Shown here piece after piece: positions 1 to 7,213 of a DNA stretch of 64,000 nucleotides; within the stretch, counting starts at the first letter, position 1, and every line of letters begins with the position of its first letter. The translations under genes were made by a program, and so were the position numbers. This stretch comes from DASPKT01 sp035626475 (GTDB lineage: Bacteria > Pseudomonadota > Alphaproteobacteria > Azospirillales > Azospirillaceae), in the NCBI GenBank assembly GCA_035626475.1, contig DASPNP010000053.1, positions 62,001 to 126,000 on the forward strand, read 5' to 3'. Below the pieces are notes generated by a model. It did no database searches. It was not told the DNA's origin and saw nothing but the letters and a program-made list of their open reading frames with translations.

Positions 1-1
1 G

Positions 2-964
2 GACTGCGACCTGCTGGTGGTGGACGAGGCCTCGATGCTCGACCTGCGGCTGGCGCAGGCGCTGCTGGTGGCGCTGCCCCGGCGCGCGGCGCTGCTGCTG
101 GTGGGCGACGTGGACCAGCTGCCGGCCATCGGCCCGGGCGACGTGCTGCGCGACGTGATCGCGTCCGGCGTGGTGCCGGTGGTGCGGCTGACGGAGGTGT
201 TCCGCCAGGCGGCCGGCAGCCGCATCGTCGCCTCGGCCCACCGCATCAACCGGGGGCAGGCGCCGGAACCGCCGCCCGCCGGATCGGAGACGGATTTCTA
301 CCTGGTGGAGGCGCGCGACGCCGCCACCTGCCGTGACCGGGTGCTGCAGCTGGTGGCCGAGCGCATCCCCTTGAGGTTCGGGCTGGACGCGCGGCGCGAC
401 GTGCAGGTGCTCTGCCCCATGCACAAGGGGCGGCTGGGGGCGCAGGCGCTGTCGCTCGACCTGCAGCAGGCGCTGAACCCGCCGACCGGCCTGCGGCTTC
501 ACCGGGGCCCGCTGACCTTCGGCGTCGGCGACCGGGTCATGCAGGTCGAGAACGACCATGAGCGCGACGTCTACAATGGCGAGATCGGCTTCGTCACGGT
601 GGTGGACGTGGAGGCCAATGGCATCGCCGTGGAGTTCGACGGCCGCACGCTGACCTACCAGGGCATGGAGATGGACCGGCTGACGCTCGCCTACGCCATC
701 ACCGTGCACAAGGCGCAGGGGTCGGAGTTCCCCGCCGTCGTCATCCCGCTGTCGGCCGAGCACGGGCCGATGCTCCGCCGCAACCTGCTCTACACGGCGG
801 TGACGCGCGGGCGGAAGCTGGTGGTGCTGGTCGGCGACCGGGCGGCGCTGGCCCGGGCCGTGGCGGAGCCGGGGCTGCGGCCGCGCTGGTCGACCCTGGC
901 CCAGCGGCTGCGCGAGGCGGCGGACGAGTTGGCCGGCCGCGTCTCCCGCCAGGCGGCCGAATAG
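2..964 (+). CDS. RecD2-like ATP-dependent DNA helicase, C-terminal part (5' end outside window)
   Basis: The reading frame is already open at base 2, so only the last ~320 residues are visible. They contain the second half of a superfamily 1B helicase: motif II VVDEAS at the left edge, motif III GDVDQLPAIGPG, the UvrD_C_2 motif V ITVHKAQGSEF and motif VI LYTAVTRGR. The Walker A region lies outside the window. In this family ATP drives 5'-3' unwinding of DNA. RecD2 proteins act without RecBC, and no recB or recC is visible here, but only one side can be seen. The TAG stop is followed by about 120 bp with no gene. The family call is firm; RecD2 versus classical RecD cannot be settled without the N-terminus. 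Confidence 0.85.
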   Translation, partial: DCDLLVVDEASMLDLRLAQALLVALPRRAALLLVGDVDQLPAIGPGDVLRDVIASGVVPVVRLTEVFRQAAGSRIVASAHRINRGQAPEPPPAGSETDFYLVEARDAATCRDRVLQLVAERIPLRFGLDARRDVQVLCPMHKGRLGAQALSLDLQQALNPPTGLRLHRGPLTFGVGDRVMQVENDHERDVYNGEIGFVTVVDVEANGIAVEFDGRTLTYQGMEMDRLTLAYAITVHKAQGSEFPAVVIPLSAEHGPMLRRNLLYTAVTRGRKLVVLVGDRAALARAVAEPGLRPRWSTLAQRLREAADELAGRVSRQAAE

Positions 965-1085
965 GCCGGAAAAGCGCCGCCATCGGCACTTCATCGGCAA
1001 ATGCTCGGGCGCCGGCCATGGACGGAGGCGCCGGCCGGGCGCAGGAAGGGGACATCCCGCAACCACGCCCGAGAGGCCGTTCCCG

Positions 1086-1553
1086 ATGCGCTCCTTCACC
1101 CGCTTTGCCGCCGTCGCCACCCTGCTGCTGGTGGGGGCCGCCGCCCCCGTCCTCGCCGTTTCGCCCTCGGAGGAGCTGATGGCCGCCGACCGCGCCTTCG
1201 CCGCCAAGGCGCAGGAGGTCGGCGTCGGCAAGGCCTTCGAGCTGTTCGCGGCGCCCAGCGTCCGCATGGTGTCGCTGCCCGACCCGAAGCTGACGCCCGA
1301 GCAGACCGGCAAGCTGTTCCCGCCCGACTTCCAGATGGACTGGGACCCGCAGGAGGCCTTCGTGTCCGCGTCCGGCGACCTCGGCTGGACCTGGGGCCGC
1401 GCCACCCGCAAGGTGAAGGACAAGGAAGGCAAGCTGGTCGAGCGGAACTCCCAGTACCTGTCGATCTGGCAGAAGCAGCCCGACGGCTCCTGGAAGTTCG
1501 TCGCAGACACCGGCAGCGACACCGGCCCGGGCTTCAAGCGCGACAAGAAGTGA
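1086..1553 (+). CDS. exported DUF4440/SnoaL-like (NTF2-fold) protein
   Basis: A 155-residue protein with a clear signal peptide (basic MRSFTR, hydrophobic 8-22, AxA-type end near residue 24), so probably periplasmic. The mature part resembles the DUF4440/SnoaL-like NTF2 fold: SEELMAADRAFAAKAQEVG at the start, then a central WDPQEAFVSASGDLGWTWGR and a C-terminal YLSIWQKQPDGSWKFVAD. Such proteins often bind small ligands, but no catalytic role can be read from the sequence. The ATG is preceded by GAGAGG. It stands alone, followed directly by a palindromic repeat element. The fold call is reasonable; the function is unknown. Confidence 0.75.
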   Translation: MRSFTRFAAVATLLLVGAAAPVLAVSPSEELMAADRAFAAKAQEVGVGKAFELFAAPSVRMVSLPDPKLTPEQTGKLFPPDFQMDWDPQEAFVSASGDLGWTWGRATRKVKDKEGKLVERNSQYLSIWQKQPDGSWKFVADTGSDTGPGFKRDKK

Positions 1554-1566
1554 TGGTGGCCTCCTT

Positions 1567-1763
1567 ATCCTTCTCCCCTTGAGGGAGAAGGATGGGGCCC
1601 CAAGCCTGCTTGGGGAGGATGAGGGGTCGACAGCCCTTGGGCTGGCGTTCTCAACGGGTGATCCTGGAACAGCGGGCGAGTACGGCCGGCTCTGCCGTCC
1701 GACCCCTCAACCCCCCACGCCTTCGGCGCGGGTCCCACCCTTCTCCCTCAAGGGGAGAAGGAT
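1567..1763. repeat. 197-bp palindromic intergenic repeat, family R1 copy 1
   Basis: The ends are inverted: the left end begins ATCCTTCTCCCCTTGAGG and the right end is its reverse complement. Inside lie GAGGATGAGGGG-type and GGAACAGCGGG-type blocks also found in copies at 8784-8980 and 54317-54507. The arms of this copy are inverted relative to those two. It lies between a DUF4440 gene and the convergent repressor gene and encodes nothing convincing. It may form a large hairpin and act as a terminator for both genes. Confidence 0.85.
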
Positions 1764-1773
1764 ATAGGGCTCG

Positions 1774-2421
1774 CTACCCCGCCCGCCTCAGCGTCCGCAC
1801 CATCTGGACGGCGACGCCCACCAGGTGCGCGCCTTCCAGGGGGCGGGGGCGGCAGGCGCTGTCGGTGCTGACCGGGACCAGCAGGGGCGGGTAGTGGCGG
1901 TAGCCGCAGACGCCGTCGCCGTCCAGCGTCACCACCAGGTCGCCCTCCTCGGGCGCCAACTCGGCGGGCGGCTCCAGGACCACGTGGTCCTCCGGCAGCA
2001 GCCCGCCGGCGTTCATGTGCAGCGAGGTCAGCCGCAGGGCGAAGGCGCAGGCCGTCACGGTGCCGTCCACGGTCAGCACCGGCGCCCCGGTCCGCGCCAG
2101 GCCGCGCAGATAGACGGCACGGCCGTCGGGCGCCATCTCCATGCCGTAGCGCAGCTGCGAGACGGTGAGCACCGGCACGCGGCGCGGGCCCGGCTCCTCG
2201 CGGTTGCGGAAGGGCAGGAAGCGCGGTTCGGACCCCGCCGCCCAGGCCAGCTTGCCGATCGTCTCGGCGCTGGGCAGGCTGGCGTTGGCCGGGTCCTTGA
2301 GGAAACGGGTGAGGTTGGTCGGGGTCACGCCGGCGGTCCGCGCCCAGGCGGCGGCGGTCCAGCCCCGGCCCTGCAGAACGCCATCCATCCAGCGGTAAAG
2401 CGCGTCCCGGATCCCGTCCAC
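1774..2421 (-). CDS. XRE/S24-like transcriptional repressor with degenerate peptidase site
   Basis: About 215 residues. The N-terminus carries a helix-turn-helix (GWTAAAWARTAGVTPTNLTRF, roughly residues 20-41) and the C-terminus has the LexA/CI S24 shape (FALRLTSLHMNAGGLLPEDHVV, then GDLVVTLDGDGVCGYR). The catalytic Ser expected in a DSM-type motif is His in SLHM, and no Lys is found at the second position, so self-cleavage looks lost. I chose GTG at 2421 because AGGAG lies 8 nt upstream; another GTG at 2445 has a poorer site. Two operator-like sites lie just upstream, suggesting autoregulation. The YqaJ exonuclease gene is upstream on the same strand. Confidence 0.8.
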   Translation of the reverse strand: MDGIRDALYRWMDGVLQGRGWTAAAWARTAGVTPTNLTRFLKDPANASLPSAETIGKLAWAAGSEPRFLPFRNREEPGPRRVPVLTVSQLRYGMEMAPDGRAVYLRGLARTGAPVLTVDGTVTACAFALRLTSLHMNAGGLLPEDHVVLEPPAELAPEEGDLVVTLDGDGVCGYRHYPPLLVPVSTDSACRPRPLEGAHLVGVAVQMVRTLRRAG

Positions 2422-2484
2422 GGCCCGATCTCCTGCACGGGCCACCCCCTGCGGCCCGCGATCACGCCAGGATAATCGGCGGGC

Positions 2485-2549
2485 TGCGAGTTCGCAAAGT
2501 GTTCTCTTTTCGATCTATCGGGTTATCCCGCCGGGACTGCGACTTCGCA
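2485..2549. promoter_or_regulatory. paired operator-like sites upstream of the repressor
   Basis: TGCGAGTTCGCA (2485-2496) and TGCGACTTCGCA (2538-2549) are two near-palindromes differing at one base. Their starts are 53 bp apart, about five helical turns, so both face the same side of the DNA. They lie in the 154-bp gap upstream of the repressor gene. Dimer binding with looping and autorepression is an inference. Confidence 0.55.
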
Positions 2550-2575
2550 TGGGGCGTGCGGCCGCGCGGAAAGCC

Positions 2576-3481
2576 TTAGAATTCAGGCTCTTCCTGGGGA
2601 AGCGGCGGGCTCCAGTACTCCGACCGGCGCAGATGCTTCTCCGGCGGGCGGCCGAAGCGGAGCGACAGCTTGCCGTCCTTGGCACGGCTGACATAAAGGG
2701 CGGAGACCCCCGACTCGGGCACCGTCTCGAGGCTGATGTGGCAGCAGCGGACATCGTCCGGCACCAGCGTCTTCAGCTCCGCCTCGGCCTGCTTGTAGGC
2801 GAGCCAGCCCTCGCGGCAGGTGAGCAGCGTGGCGGCATGGACGGCGAAGGCGTTGTGCTGGGACATGTCCACCACCCGCTGCTCCTCCAGGTCGGGCACA
2901 TGCGCGGGGAGCGGGTCGCCCGGCTCGGTATCGGTCTCGACATGCCACCAGAAGGCCTTCAGCGTCTCCAGCAGGTTCGCCTGGTCCGCCGCGCGCGCCG
3001 GCACCGGGACCCAGCTGTAGGAGGAGGGGCGGAGGATCGAGAGCACCGAGCGGGTCAGGCCGGTGACCAGCATCTGGTGCTGCAGCTGCCAGTAGTACTG
3101 GTCCACCAGCTCATGGTCGTCCTTCGGCGCGCCGCAGAACTTCGCCTCCAGGATCGTGTCGGGCGCGGCGAACGGGTCCAGCGGCGGCTCGCCCCAGGTC
3201 AGGAAATCCAGGTTCGCCACCATCCAGGGGAACTCCGGATGAACGCAGGTGTCGGTCGCGGGGAAGCAGCCGATGCCGGTGCGGCGCTGCCAGAAGCGCG
3301 CGTGCAGCGGCTCGGTCACCACGCCGATCTGCACCGCCGGCACGAAGTCCAGATTGTCCGGTTGGGTCCGGCCCGTCTTCTCCAGCCACACCTCCTGCCA
3401 GCGGCCGCCCATGATGCGGCCGGCATCGGATGAGCCGATGCGCCGGGAGCGGAAGGCGCGCTGCTTGTCGTCGATGGCCAA
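2576..3481 (-). CDS. YqaJ-family viral-type recombinase / exonuclease
   Basis: About 301 residues with the lambda-exonuclease-like PD-(D/E)XK fold of the YqaJ family. Near the N-terminus is RRIGSSDAGRIMGG. The catalytic core shows ANLDFLTW (acid), TILEAKFCG (E-x-K) and YYWQLQHQMLVTG (Gln helix). Such enzymes resect double-stranded ends in phage recombination, usually beside a single-strand annealing protein, which is not seen here. I place the start at TTG 3481 (AGGGGA 8 nt upstream) because codons upstream of it (GTT, ACA, AAA, AGA, TCT) are unlike the GC-ending codons downstream; an ATG at 3580 is possible. It may be a domesticated phage remnant with the adjacent repressor. Confidence 0.8.
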   Translation of the reverse strand: MAIDDKQRAFRSRRIGSSDAGRIMGGRWQEVWLEKTGRTQPDNLDFVPAVQIGVVTEPLHARFWQRRTGIGCFPATDTCVHPEFPWMVANLDFLTWGEPPLDPFAAPDTILEAKFCGAPKDDHELVDQYYWQLQHQMLVTGLTRSVLSILRPSSYSWVPVPARAADQANLLETLKAFWWHVETDTEPGDPLPAHVPDLEEQRVVDMSQHNAFAVHAATLLTCREGWLAYKQAEAELKTLVPDDVRCCHISLETVPESGVSALYVSRAKDGKLSLRFGRPPEKHLRRSEYWSPPLPQEEPEF

Positions 3482-3668
3482 GACGGAGGTCCCCTGAGGC
3501 TGAGATCTCAGGCCATATGGGCCGCTAGCCGAGGCTTTCCGAGGGGCGGGGGCGGCCGGTCCCGCTTTTGTAACGGGCATCGAAGCCTCACAAATCCAAC
3601 ACCCCGAAAGGCGGGCGCATGCTATCCTTCGGGGATGAATCCGACTTTCGGTGCCGGAGGGTAGGGCC

Positions 3669-3995
3669 ATGGGCAGCCAGGACGATATCGACGCGATGTT
3701 CGGCGGCGGCGGAGCCGGCGGTGGGGGCGGGGGCGGCTCGCGCTCGCAGGGCACCACCGAGCTGTCCGCCATCTACGACACCGAGGTCGAGGTCAGCGTC
3801 GTGCTGGGCACCTCCACCATCCGCGTCCGCGACCTGCTGAAGCTGGGCCGCGGCGCCATCGTGGAGCTGGACCGCAAGATCGACGATCTCTCCGACATCA
3901 TCGTGTCCGGCCGCATGGTCGGCCGCGGCGAGGTGACGATGGTCGAGGACAAGCTGGCCGTCACCTTCCGCGAGTTCGCCCGGCTGAACGGCTGA
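3669..3995 (+). CDS. fliN: flagellar motor switch protein FliN-type (SpoA domain)
   Basis: 108 residues. A Gly-rich linker (about residues 8-25) leads into a single SpoA/FliN domain containing YDTEVEVSVVLGTSTIRVRDLLKLGRGAIVELDR. The end, GEVTMVEDKLAVTFREF, is the hallmark of FliN. FliN forms the lower part of the cytoplasmic C-ring that receives CheY-P and controls rotation. GGAGGG precedes the ATG. The gene stands outside the flagellar block at 35-46 kb and is followed 7 bp later by a thioesterase gene. Its length is normal for alphaproteobacterial FliN. Confidence 0.9.
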   Translation: MGSQDDIDAMFGGGGAGGGGGGGSRSQGTTELSAIYDTEVEVSVVLGTSTIRVRDLLKLGRGAIVELDRKIDDLSDIIVSGRMVGRGEVTMVEDKLAVTFREFARLNG

Positions 3996-4002
3996 TCCGG
4001 CC

Positions 4003-4410
4003 GTGACCGCGGCGGAGGGCTGGGAGCCCTGCGGCTCGCAGGAGGGCTTCTCGGAGCTGGCCGGCCCCTATGTGCAGCGCCGGGAGCGGGGGCGCTGGGT
4101 GCGCGCCTTCCAGGCGGAGGCGCGTCATTCCAATCCCGAGGGCTTCGTCCATGGCGGCGCCCTGATGAGCTTCGCCGACTTCGTCTGCTACCGCGCCGCG
4201 CTGGACGATCTCGGCGAGGGCAGCCTGGTGCCGACCGTCACCCTCACGGTGAATTTCCTGGCGGCCGCCAAGCGCGGCGACCTGGTCCTGGGCCACGGCA
4301 CCGTCACCCGCCGCACGCGCTCCCTCGTCTTCACCGAGGCGCGGCTTGAGGTGGCGGGCGAGCCCATGCTGACGGCGAGCGGCGTGTACAAGATCGTGAA
4401 GGCGCCGTAG
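4003..4410 (+). CDS. PaaI-family hotdog thioesterase
   Basis: 135 residues starting at GTG. The motif PEGFVHGGALMSFADF (about residues 45-60) is the central helix signature of the PaaI/YiiD-type acyl-CoA thioesterases, with the HGG loop intact. VTLTVNFLAAAKRGDLVLGHGTV follows as the hotdog sheet. Such enzymes hydrolyse aryl- or acyl-CoA thioesters in the cytoplasm; the substrate here is unknown. It lies 7 bp after fliN, probably co-transcribed, without an obvious functional link. A repeat element begins nine bases after the stop. Confidence 0.85.
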   Translation: MTAAEGWEPCGSQEGFSELAGPYVQRRERGRWVRAFQAEARHSNPEGFVHGGALMSFADFVCYRAALDDLGEGSLVPTVTLTVNFLAAAKRGDLVLGHGTVTRRTRSLVFTEARLEVAGEPMLTASGVYKIVKAP

Positions 4411-4418
4411 GCGCAGAC

Positions 4419-4502
4419 CGTAGGTCGCATGGAGCCGCAGGCGTAATGCGACATCCCCCGGTCATGGCGTCGCATTGCGGCTTCGCCTCCATGCGACCTA
4501 CG
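4419..4502. repeat. 84-bp palindromic repeat, family R2 copy 1
   Basis: The ends are CGTAGGTCGCATGGAG and, inverted, CTCCATGCGACCTACG, with internal ATGCGAC / GTCGCAT blocks. Three more copies occur at 15057-15140, 42726-42805 and 62856-62942. All are intergenic with no coding content. Confidence 0.9.
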
Positions 4503-4520
4503 GGAGCCCGCCATCCGTCC

Positions 4521-4550
4521 AAAAAGAAAGCCGGCTGCGAACAGCCGGCT
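4521..4550 (-). terminator. Rho-independent terminator (minus strand)
   Basis: The stem AGCCGGCT (4543-4550 with 4529-4536) has a 6-nt loop and is followed on the minus strand by TTTCTTTTT. It would end transcripts from the candidate RNA and from the Crp/Fnr gene upstream. Confidence 0.8.
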
Positions 4551-4614
4551 GAAGATGAAGGGAGCCTCATAAGGAGGTTGAAGGCTTGGCCGTGCCAAAA
4601 CTGCAACGGTCAAG
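4521..4614 (-). ncRNA. candidate small RNA with anti-SD CCTCC and intrinsic terminator
   Basis: On the minus strand a promoter-like TTTTCA-17 bp-TATATA (4622-4650) precedes about 94 nt that end in a perfect 8-bp hairpin followed by TTTCTTTTT. In between lies CAACCTCCTTATGAGGCTCCC, where CCTC can pair with GAGG, leaving pyrimidines exposed. The layout matches trans-acting sRNAs that mask Shine-Dalgarno sequences. It could instead be only the 3' UTR of the Crp/Fnr gene that ends at 4712 on the same strand. No expression data are available. Confidence 0.45.
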
Positions 4615-4621
4615 CAATTCA

Positions 4622-4650
4622 TATATAGACCCTCCGCCTCCCGATGAAAA
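4622..4650 (-). promoter_or_regulatory. candidate sigma-70-type promoter for the small RNA
   Basis: A minus-strand -35 TTTTCA (4645-4650), a 17-bp spacer and -10 TATATA (4622-4627) lie in an unusually AT-rich patch for this genome. An ATG overlapping the -10 is preceded by GGCGGAGGG, but its frame runs through the repeat into antisense sequence, so I do not call a gene. Confidence 0.4.
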
Positions 4651-4711
4651 GGGAGAAAGGCGTGTTTTTGAAGACACACCCGGCTTAGTGCGCTTGGGTA
4701 CCCCGGAAGGG

Positions 4712-5413
4712 TCAGTCCCCGCGCACCTCCTCCACCATCCCTTCGAGACGTTCGAAATCGATGATCACCAGGGAGTTGCCGCGCTTCTCCAGCAGCCCGT
4801 CCCGCGTGAGGTCGCTCATCACCCGCGCCACCGTCTCGCGCGTGGTGCTGACCCGGCTGGCGATGTCGCCATGGATGGGGATGGGGGTGATGGTCGCCGT
4901 ATTGTCGGGCTTCAGCGCCGGCTTGCCAAGGCGCAGCAGCTCGGCATGGACCCGGTTGTTGGCGCCCAGCGTGGAGAGATCCATGATCCGGCCGGTGGAG
5001 GCGCGGATGATGCGGGCCATGCGGCGCATGACGAAGGTGGCGAGCGCGGGGTGCTTCGTCACCGTCTCCTGGAACAGGCGCGGCGCCATGAAGGCGACCT
5101 GCACCTCGGTCAGCGCCACGACGCTGGCCGAGCGCGGTTCGCCGTCGATCGCCGCCAGCTCGCCCAGATAGCCGCCGGGGCCGACATCGTCGAAGGTGAT
5201 CTCGCGGCCGGACAGCGAGAAGTTCACGACCCGGACCTTGCCCTCGACGATGAAGCAGACGTCGCGGCTGTCCGACGCGCGGTCGATGATCTGCTCATGC
5301 GGCCGGAAGTGCCGCCAGGCGCACTGGCGGGCGAGCGATCCCCGCTCCTCCGGCGTCAGCGCGGCGAAGAGGGCGATCCCGTCGAGGGAGGCGGCATGGG
5401 TATGGTCGTGCAT
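4712..5413 (-). CDS. Crp/Fnr-family transcription regulator
   Basis: 233 residues. The cyclic-nucleotide-binding fold (about residues 15-135) contains GGYLGELAAIDGEPRSASV, the phosphate-binding-cassette position, and a long dimer helix follows. The C-terminal winged helix holds GDIASRVSTTRETVARVMSDL (about 170-192) as recognition helix. No N-terminal Cys cluster is seen, so it is not a classical oxygen-sensing Fnr. The ligand is unknown: the cassette resembles Crp but is not diagnostic. It is transcribed away from the methyltransferase gene and ends near a minus-strand terminator at 4521-4550. Confidence 0.9.
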   Translation of the reverse strand: MHDHTHAASLDGIALFAALTPEERGSLARQCAWRHFRPHEQIIDRASDSRDVCFIVEGKVRVVNFSLSGREITFDDVGPGGYLGELAAIDGEPRSASVVALTEVQVAFMAPRLFQETVTKHPALATFVMRRMARIIRASTGRIMDLSTLGANNRVHAELLRLGKPALKPDNTATITPIPIHGDIASRVSTTRETVARVMSDLTRDGLLEKRGNSLVIIDFERLEGMVEEVRGD

Positions 5414-5477
5414 GGCCGGCAGGATAGCGCCGGACGGCGGCGGCTGCCAGCGTCCGCAGTTTATGACCTTCGGTTTG

Positions 5478-5996
5478 TCAGCCCGCCGCCGGCAGCGGCC
5501 GCCGTTCCTCCAGAGCGCCTTCCTCCACCCGGATGCGGTGGCGCAGCAGCAGCGCGTTCAGCACCGAGAAGACCAGGGCGATCTCCCAGGCGCCGAAGGC
5601 CAGCGGCAGCACCGCGATCTCCCCCGTCACCACCAGGTAGTTGGGATGGCGCACGAAGCGGAAGGGGCCGCGCCTCACCAGCGGCGCGCCGGGCAGGGTG
5701 ATGATGCGCGTGGTCCAGTAGGGCCCCAGCGTCGCCACCACCCAGACGCGCCCCAGCTGCAGCAGCAGGAACAGCCAGACCAGCGGCCAGACGATCGGGG
5801 CGTCGGCCGGCACCGCCAGGAACAGCGTGATCAGCCAGCCACCATGGAGCAGCACGAAGAGCGGGTAGTGCCTGGCGCCGATCTCCACCGCGCCACGCGC
5901 CAGCAGCGCCTTTGTGTTCATGTTGGCGTAGACCAGCTCGCCCAGGCGCTGCAGCGCCACCAGAGCCAAGATGATGTGCGGTACGCCCAGCTCCAT
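5478..5996 (-). CDS. ICMT-family membrane methyltransferase (polyketide O-methyltransferase candidate)
   Basis: 172 residues, nearly all membrane-spanning (about four to five helices), with the ICMT/PEMT motif GPFRFVRHPNYLVVTGEI near residues 115-135. The family uses SAM to methylate lipid-like carboxyl or hydroxyl groups. In Bacillus (BpsB) and Streptomyces (SrsB) such proteins methylate products of the adjacent type III polyketide synthase, and the same pair is found here. I chose ATG 5996 because the GAGGGG over the end of the synthase gene is then 6 nt upstream; a GTG at 6002 is too close to it. The spacing to the synthase stop is about 10 bp, so the two are one operon. Confidence 0.85.
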   Translation of the reverse strand: MELGVPHIILALVALQRLGELVYANMNTKALLARGAVEIGARHYPLFVLLHGGWLITLFLAVPADAPIVWPLVWLFLLLQLGRVWVVATLGPYWTTRIITLPGAPLVRRGPFRFVRHPNYLVVTGEIAVLPLAFGAWEIALVFSVLNALLLRHRIRVEEGALEERRPLPAAG

Positions 5997-6006
5997 GCCC
6001 ACCCCC

Positions 6007-7062
6007 TCAGAGATCCACCAGCGCCAGGGCGGCGGTGAAGCCCGGCCCCAGCGCCGTCATCAGATGCGGCCCGGTGCAGCCCCGGGCCATCCGCCGCTCC
6101 AGCACGAACAGCACCGTTGCGGCGGACATGTTGCCATGGTCGCGCAGAACGTCGCGCGCGTCGTCAAGGCCGGCGGTGGCGGGGCTCAGCACCTCCTCGA
6201 GCGCGTCCAGCACCTTGGCGCCGCCGGGATGGCACAGCGTGCCGGCCAGATCGCCCTTGGTCAGGCCCTGCTCGTCCAGGAACCGGTTCACGACGCTGCC
6301 GAAGCGGTCGCGTACCAGGACAGGGATGCTCTGCGCGAAGACGACGCCCAGCCCGTCCTCCTCGACGTTCCAACCCATGACGTCGAGGCTGCCCGGCCAG
6401 GTGTATTCGGTCGAGCCCAGCACCGCCCCGCCGCCGGGCCGCGCGTCGCCCTCCTCGGCGCGCAGGATCAGCGCGGCGCCGCCATCGCCGAACAGGGCAG
6501 TGGCGATGACGTTGGCCTTGCTGAGGTCGCCGTGGCGGAAGGAGAGGCCGCACAGCTCCACCACCAGGAACAGCACGTTCTTCCCCGGCATGGACTCGGC
6601 CCAGGTGGCGGCGCGGGACAGGCCCAGCACGCCGCCGGCGCAGCCCAGCCCGAAGACCGGCAGGCGCTTCACGTCGCGGCGCAGCCCCATCCGCTCCATC
6701 ATCAGCGCGTCCAGCGAGGGCGTGGCGATGCCGGTGGAGGAGACGGCGACGATGGCGTCGATGTCCTCGGGCCGCAGCCCCGCCCGATCCAGCGCCAGGA
6801 CCGTGGCCCGCTCCAGCACGTCGAGCGCGCTCTCCAGATATATCGCGTTGCGCTCGGTCCAGCCGCGCGGCTCCACGTACCATTCGGGCGGCACGCAGAA
6901 ATGGCGGCCCTCGATGCCGGCATTGGTGAAGACGGGGGAGAGCCGGTCGAAATCCCGCAGCCGGTGCGAGAACACCTGCCGGGCGGTATCGCGCGCCATC
7001 TCCTGCGTGAAGCGGTGGGGCGGGGTGGCGGTCGCAACCGACCGTATTTTCGCCACGGGCAT
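6007..7062 (-). CDS. type III polyketide synthase (chalcone/stilbene synthase family)
   Basis: 351 residues, the usual length for the family. The catalytic triad is visible: Cys141 in FGLGCAGGVLGL, His278 in LCHPGGAKVLDALEE and Asn311 in DHGNMSAATVLFVLER. The C-terminus keeps GPGFTAALALV. The enzyme would extend an acyl-CoA starter with malonyl-CoA and cyclise the chain to pyrones or resorcinols. The ICMT-type methyltransferase directly downstream suggests a methylated alkylpyrone or alkylresorcinol lipid. GGAAGAGA precedes the ATG. The starter and product cannot be deduced from sequence. Confidence 0.92.
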   Translation of the reverse strand: MPVAKIRSVATATPPHRFTQEMARDTARQVFSHRLRDFDRLSPVFTNAGIEGRHFCVPPEWYVEPRGWTERNAIYLESALDVLERATVLALDRAGLRPEDIDAIVAVSSTGIATPSLDALMMERMGLRRDVKRLPVFGLGCAGGVLGLSRAATWAESMPGKNVLFLVVELCGLSFRHGDLSKANVIATALFGDGGAALILRAEEGDARPGGGAVLGSTEYTWPGSLDVMGWNVEEDGLGVVFAQSIPVLVRDRFGSVVNRFLDEQGLTKGDLAGTLCHPGGAKVLDALEEVLSPATAGLDDARDVLRDHGNMSAATVLFVLERRMARGCTGPHLMTALGPGFTAALALVDL

Positions 7063-7213
7063 GTCGTCTCTTCCCTGGGGACGGCGGGACCTTCACCCGC
7101 CATATAGGTCGAACCCGCCGCGAGGCCATTTGCTCCTTATCGTTAACGCTTGTGCAAGGCCGCGTTAGGCATCACCTTCCGGCCAGTCGACCCGCCCGCC
7201 CCAAGGATTAGCC

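Noticed and set aside
4188..4622. Minus-strand ATG at 4622 with GGCGGAGGG upstream
   Set aside because: The frame runs through a terminator hairpin and an R2 repeat into antisense of the thioesterase gene, with no protein-like codon pattern. The ATG also overlaps the promoter -10.
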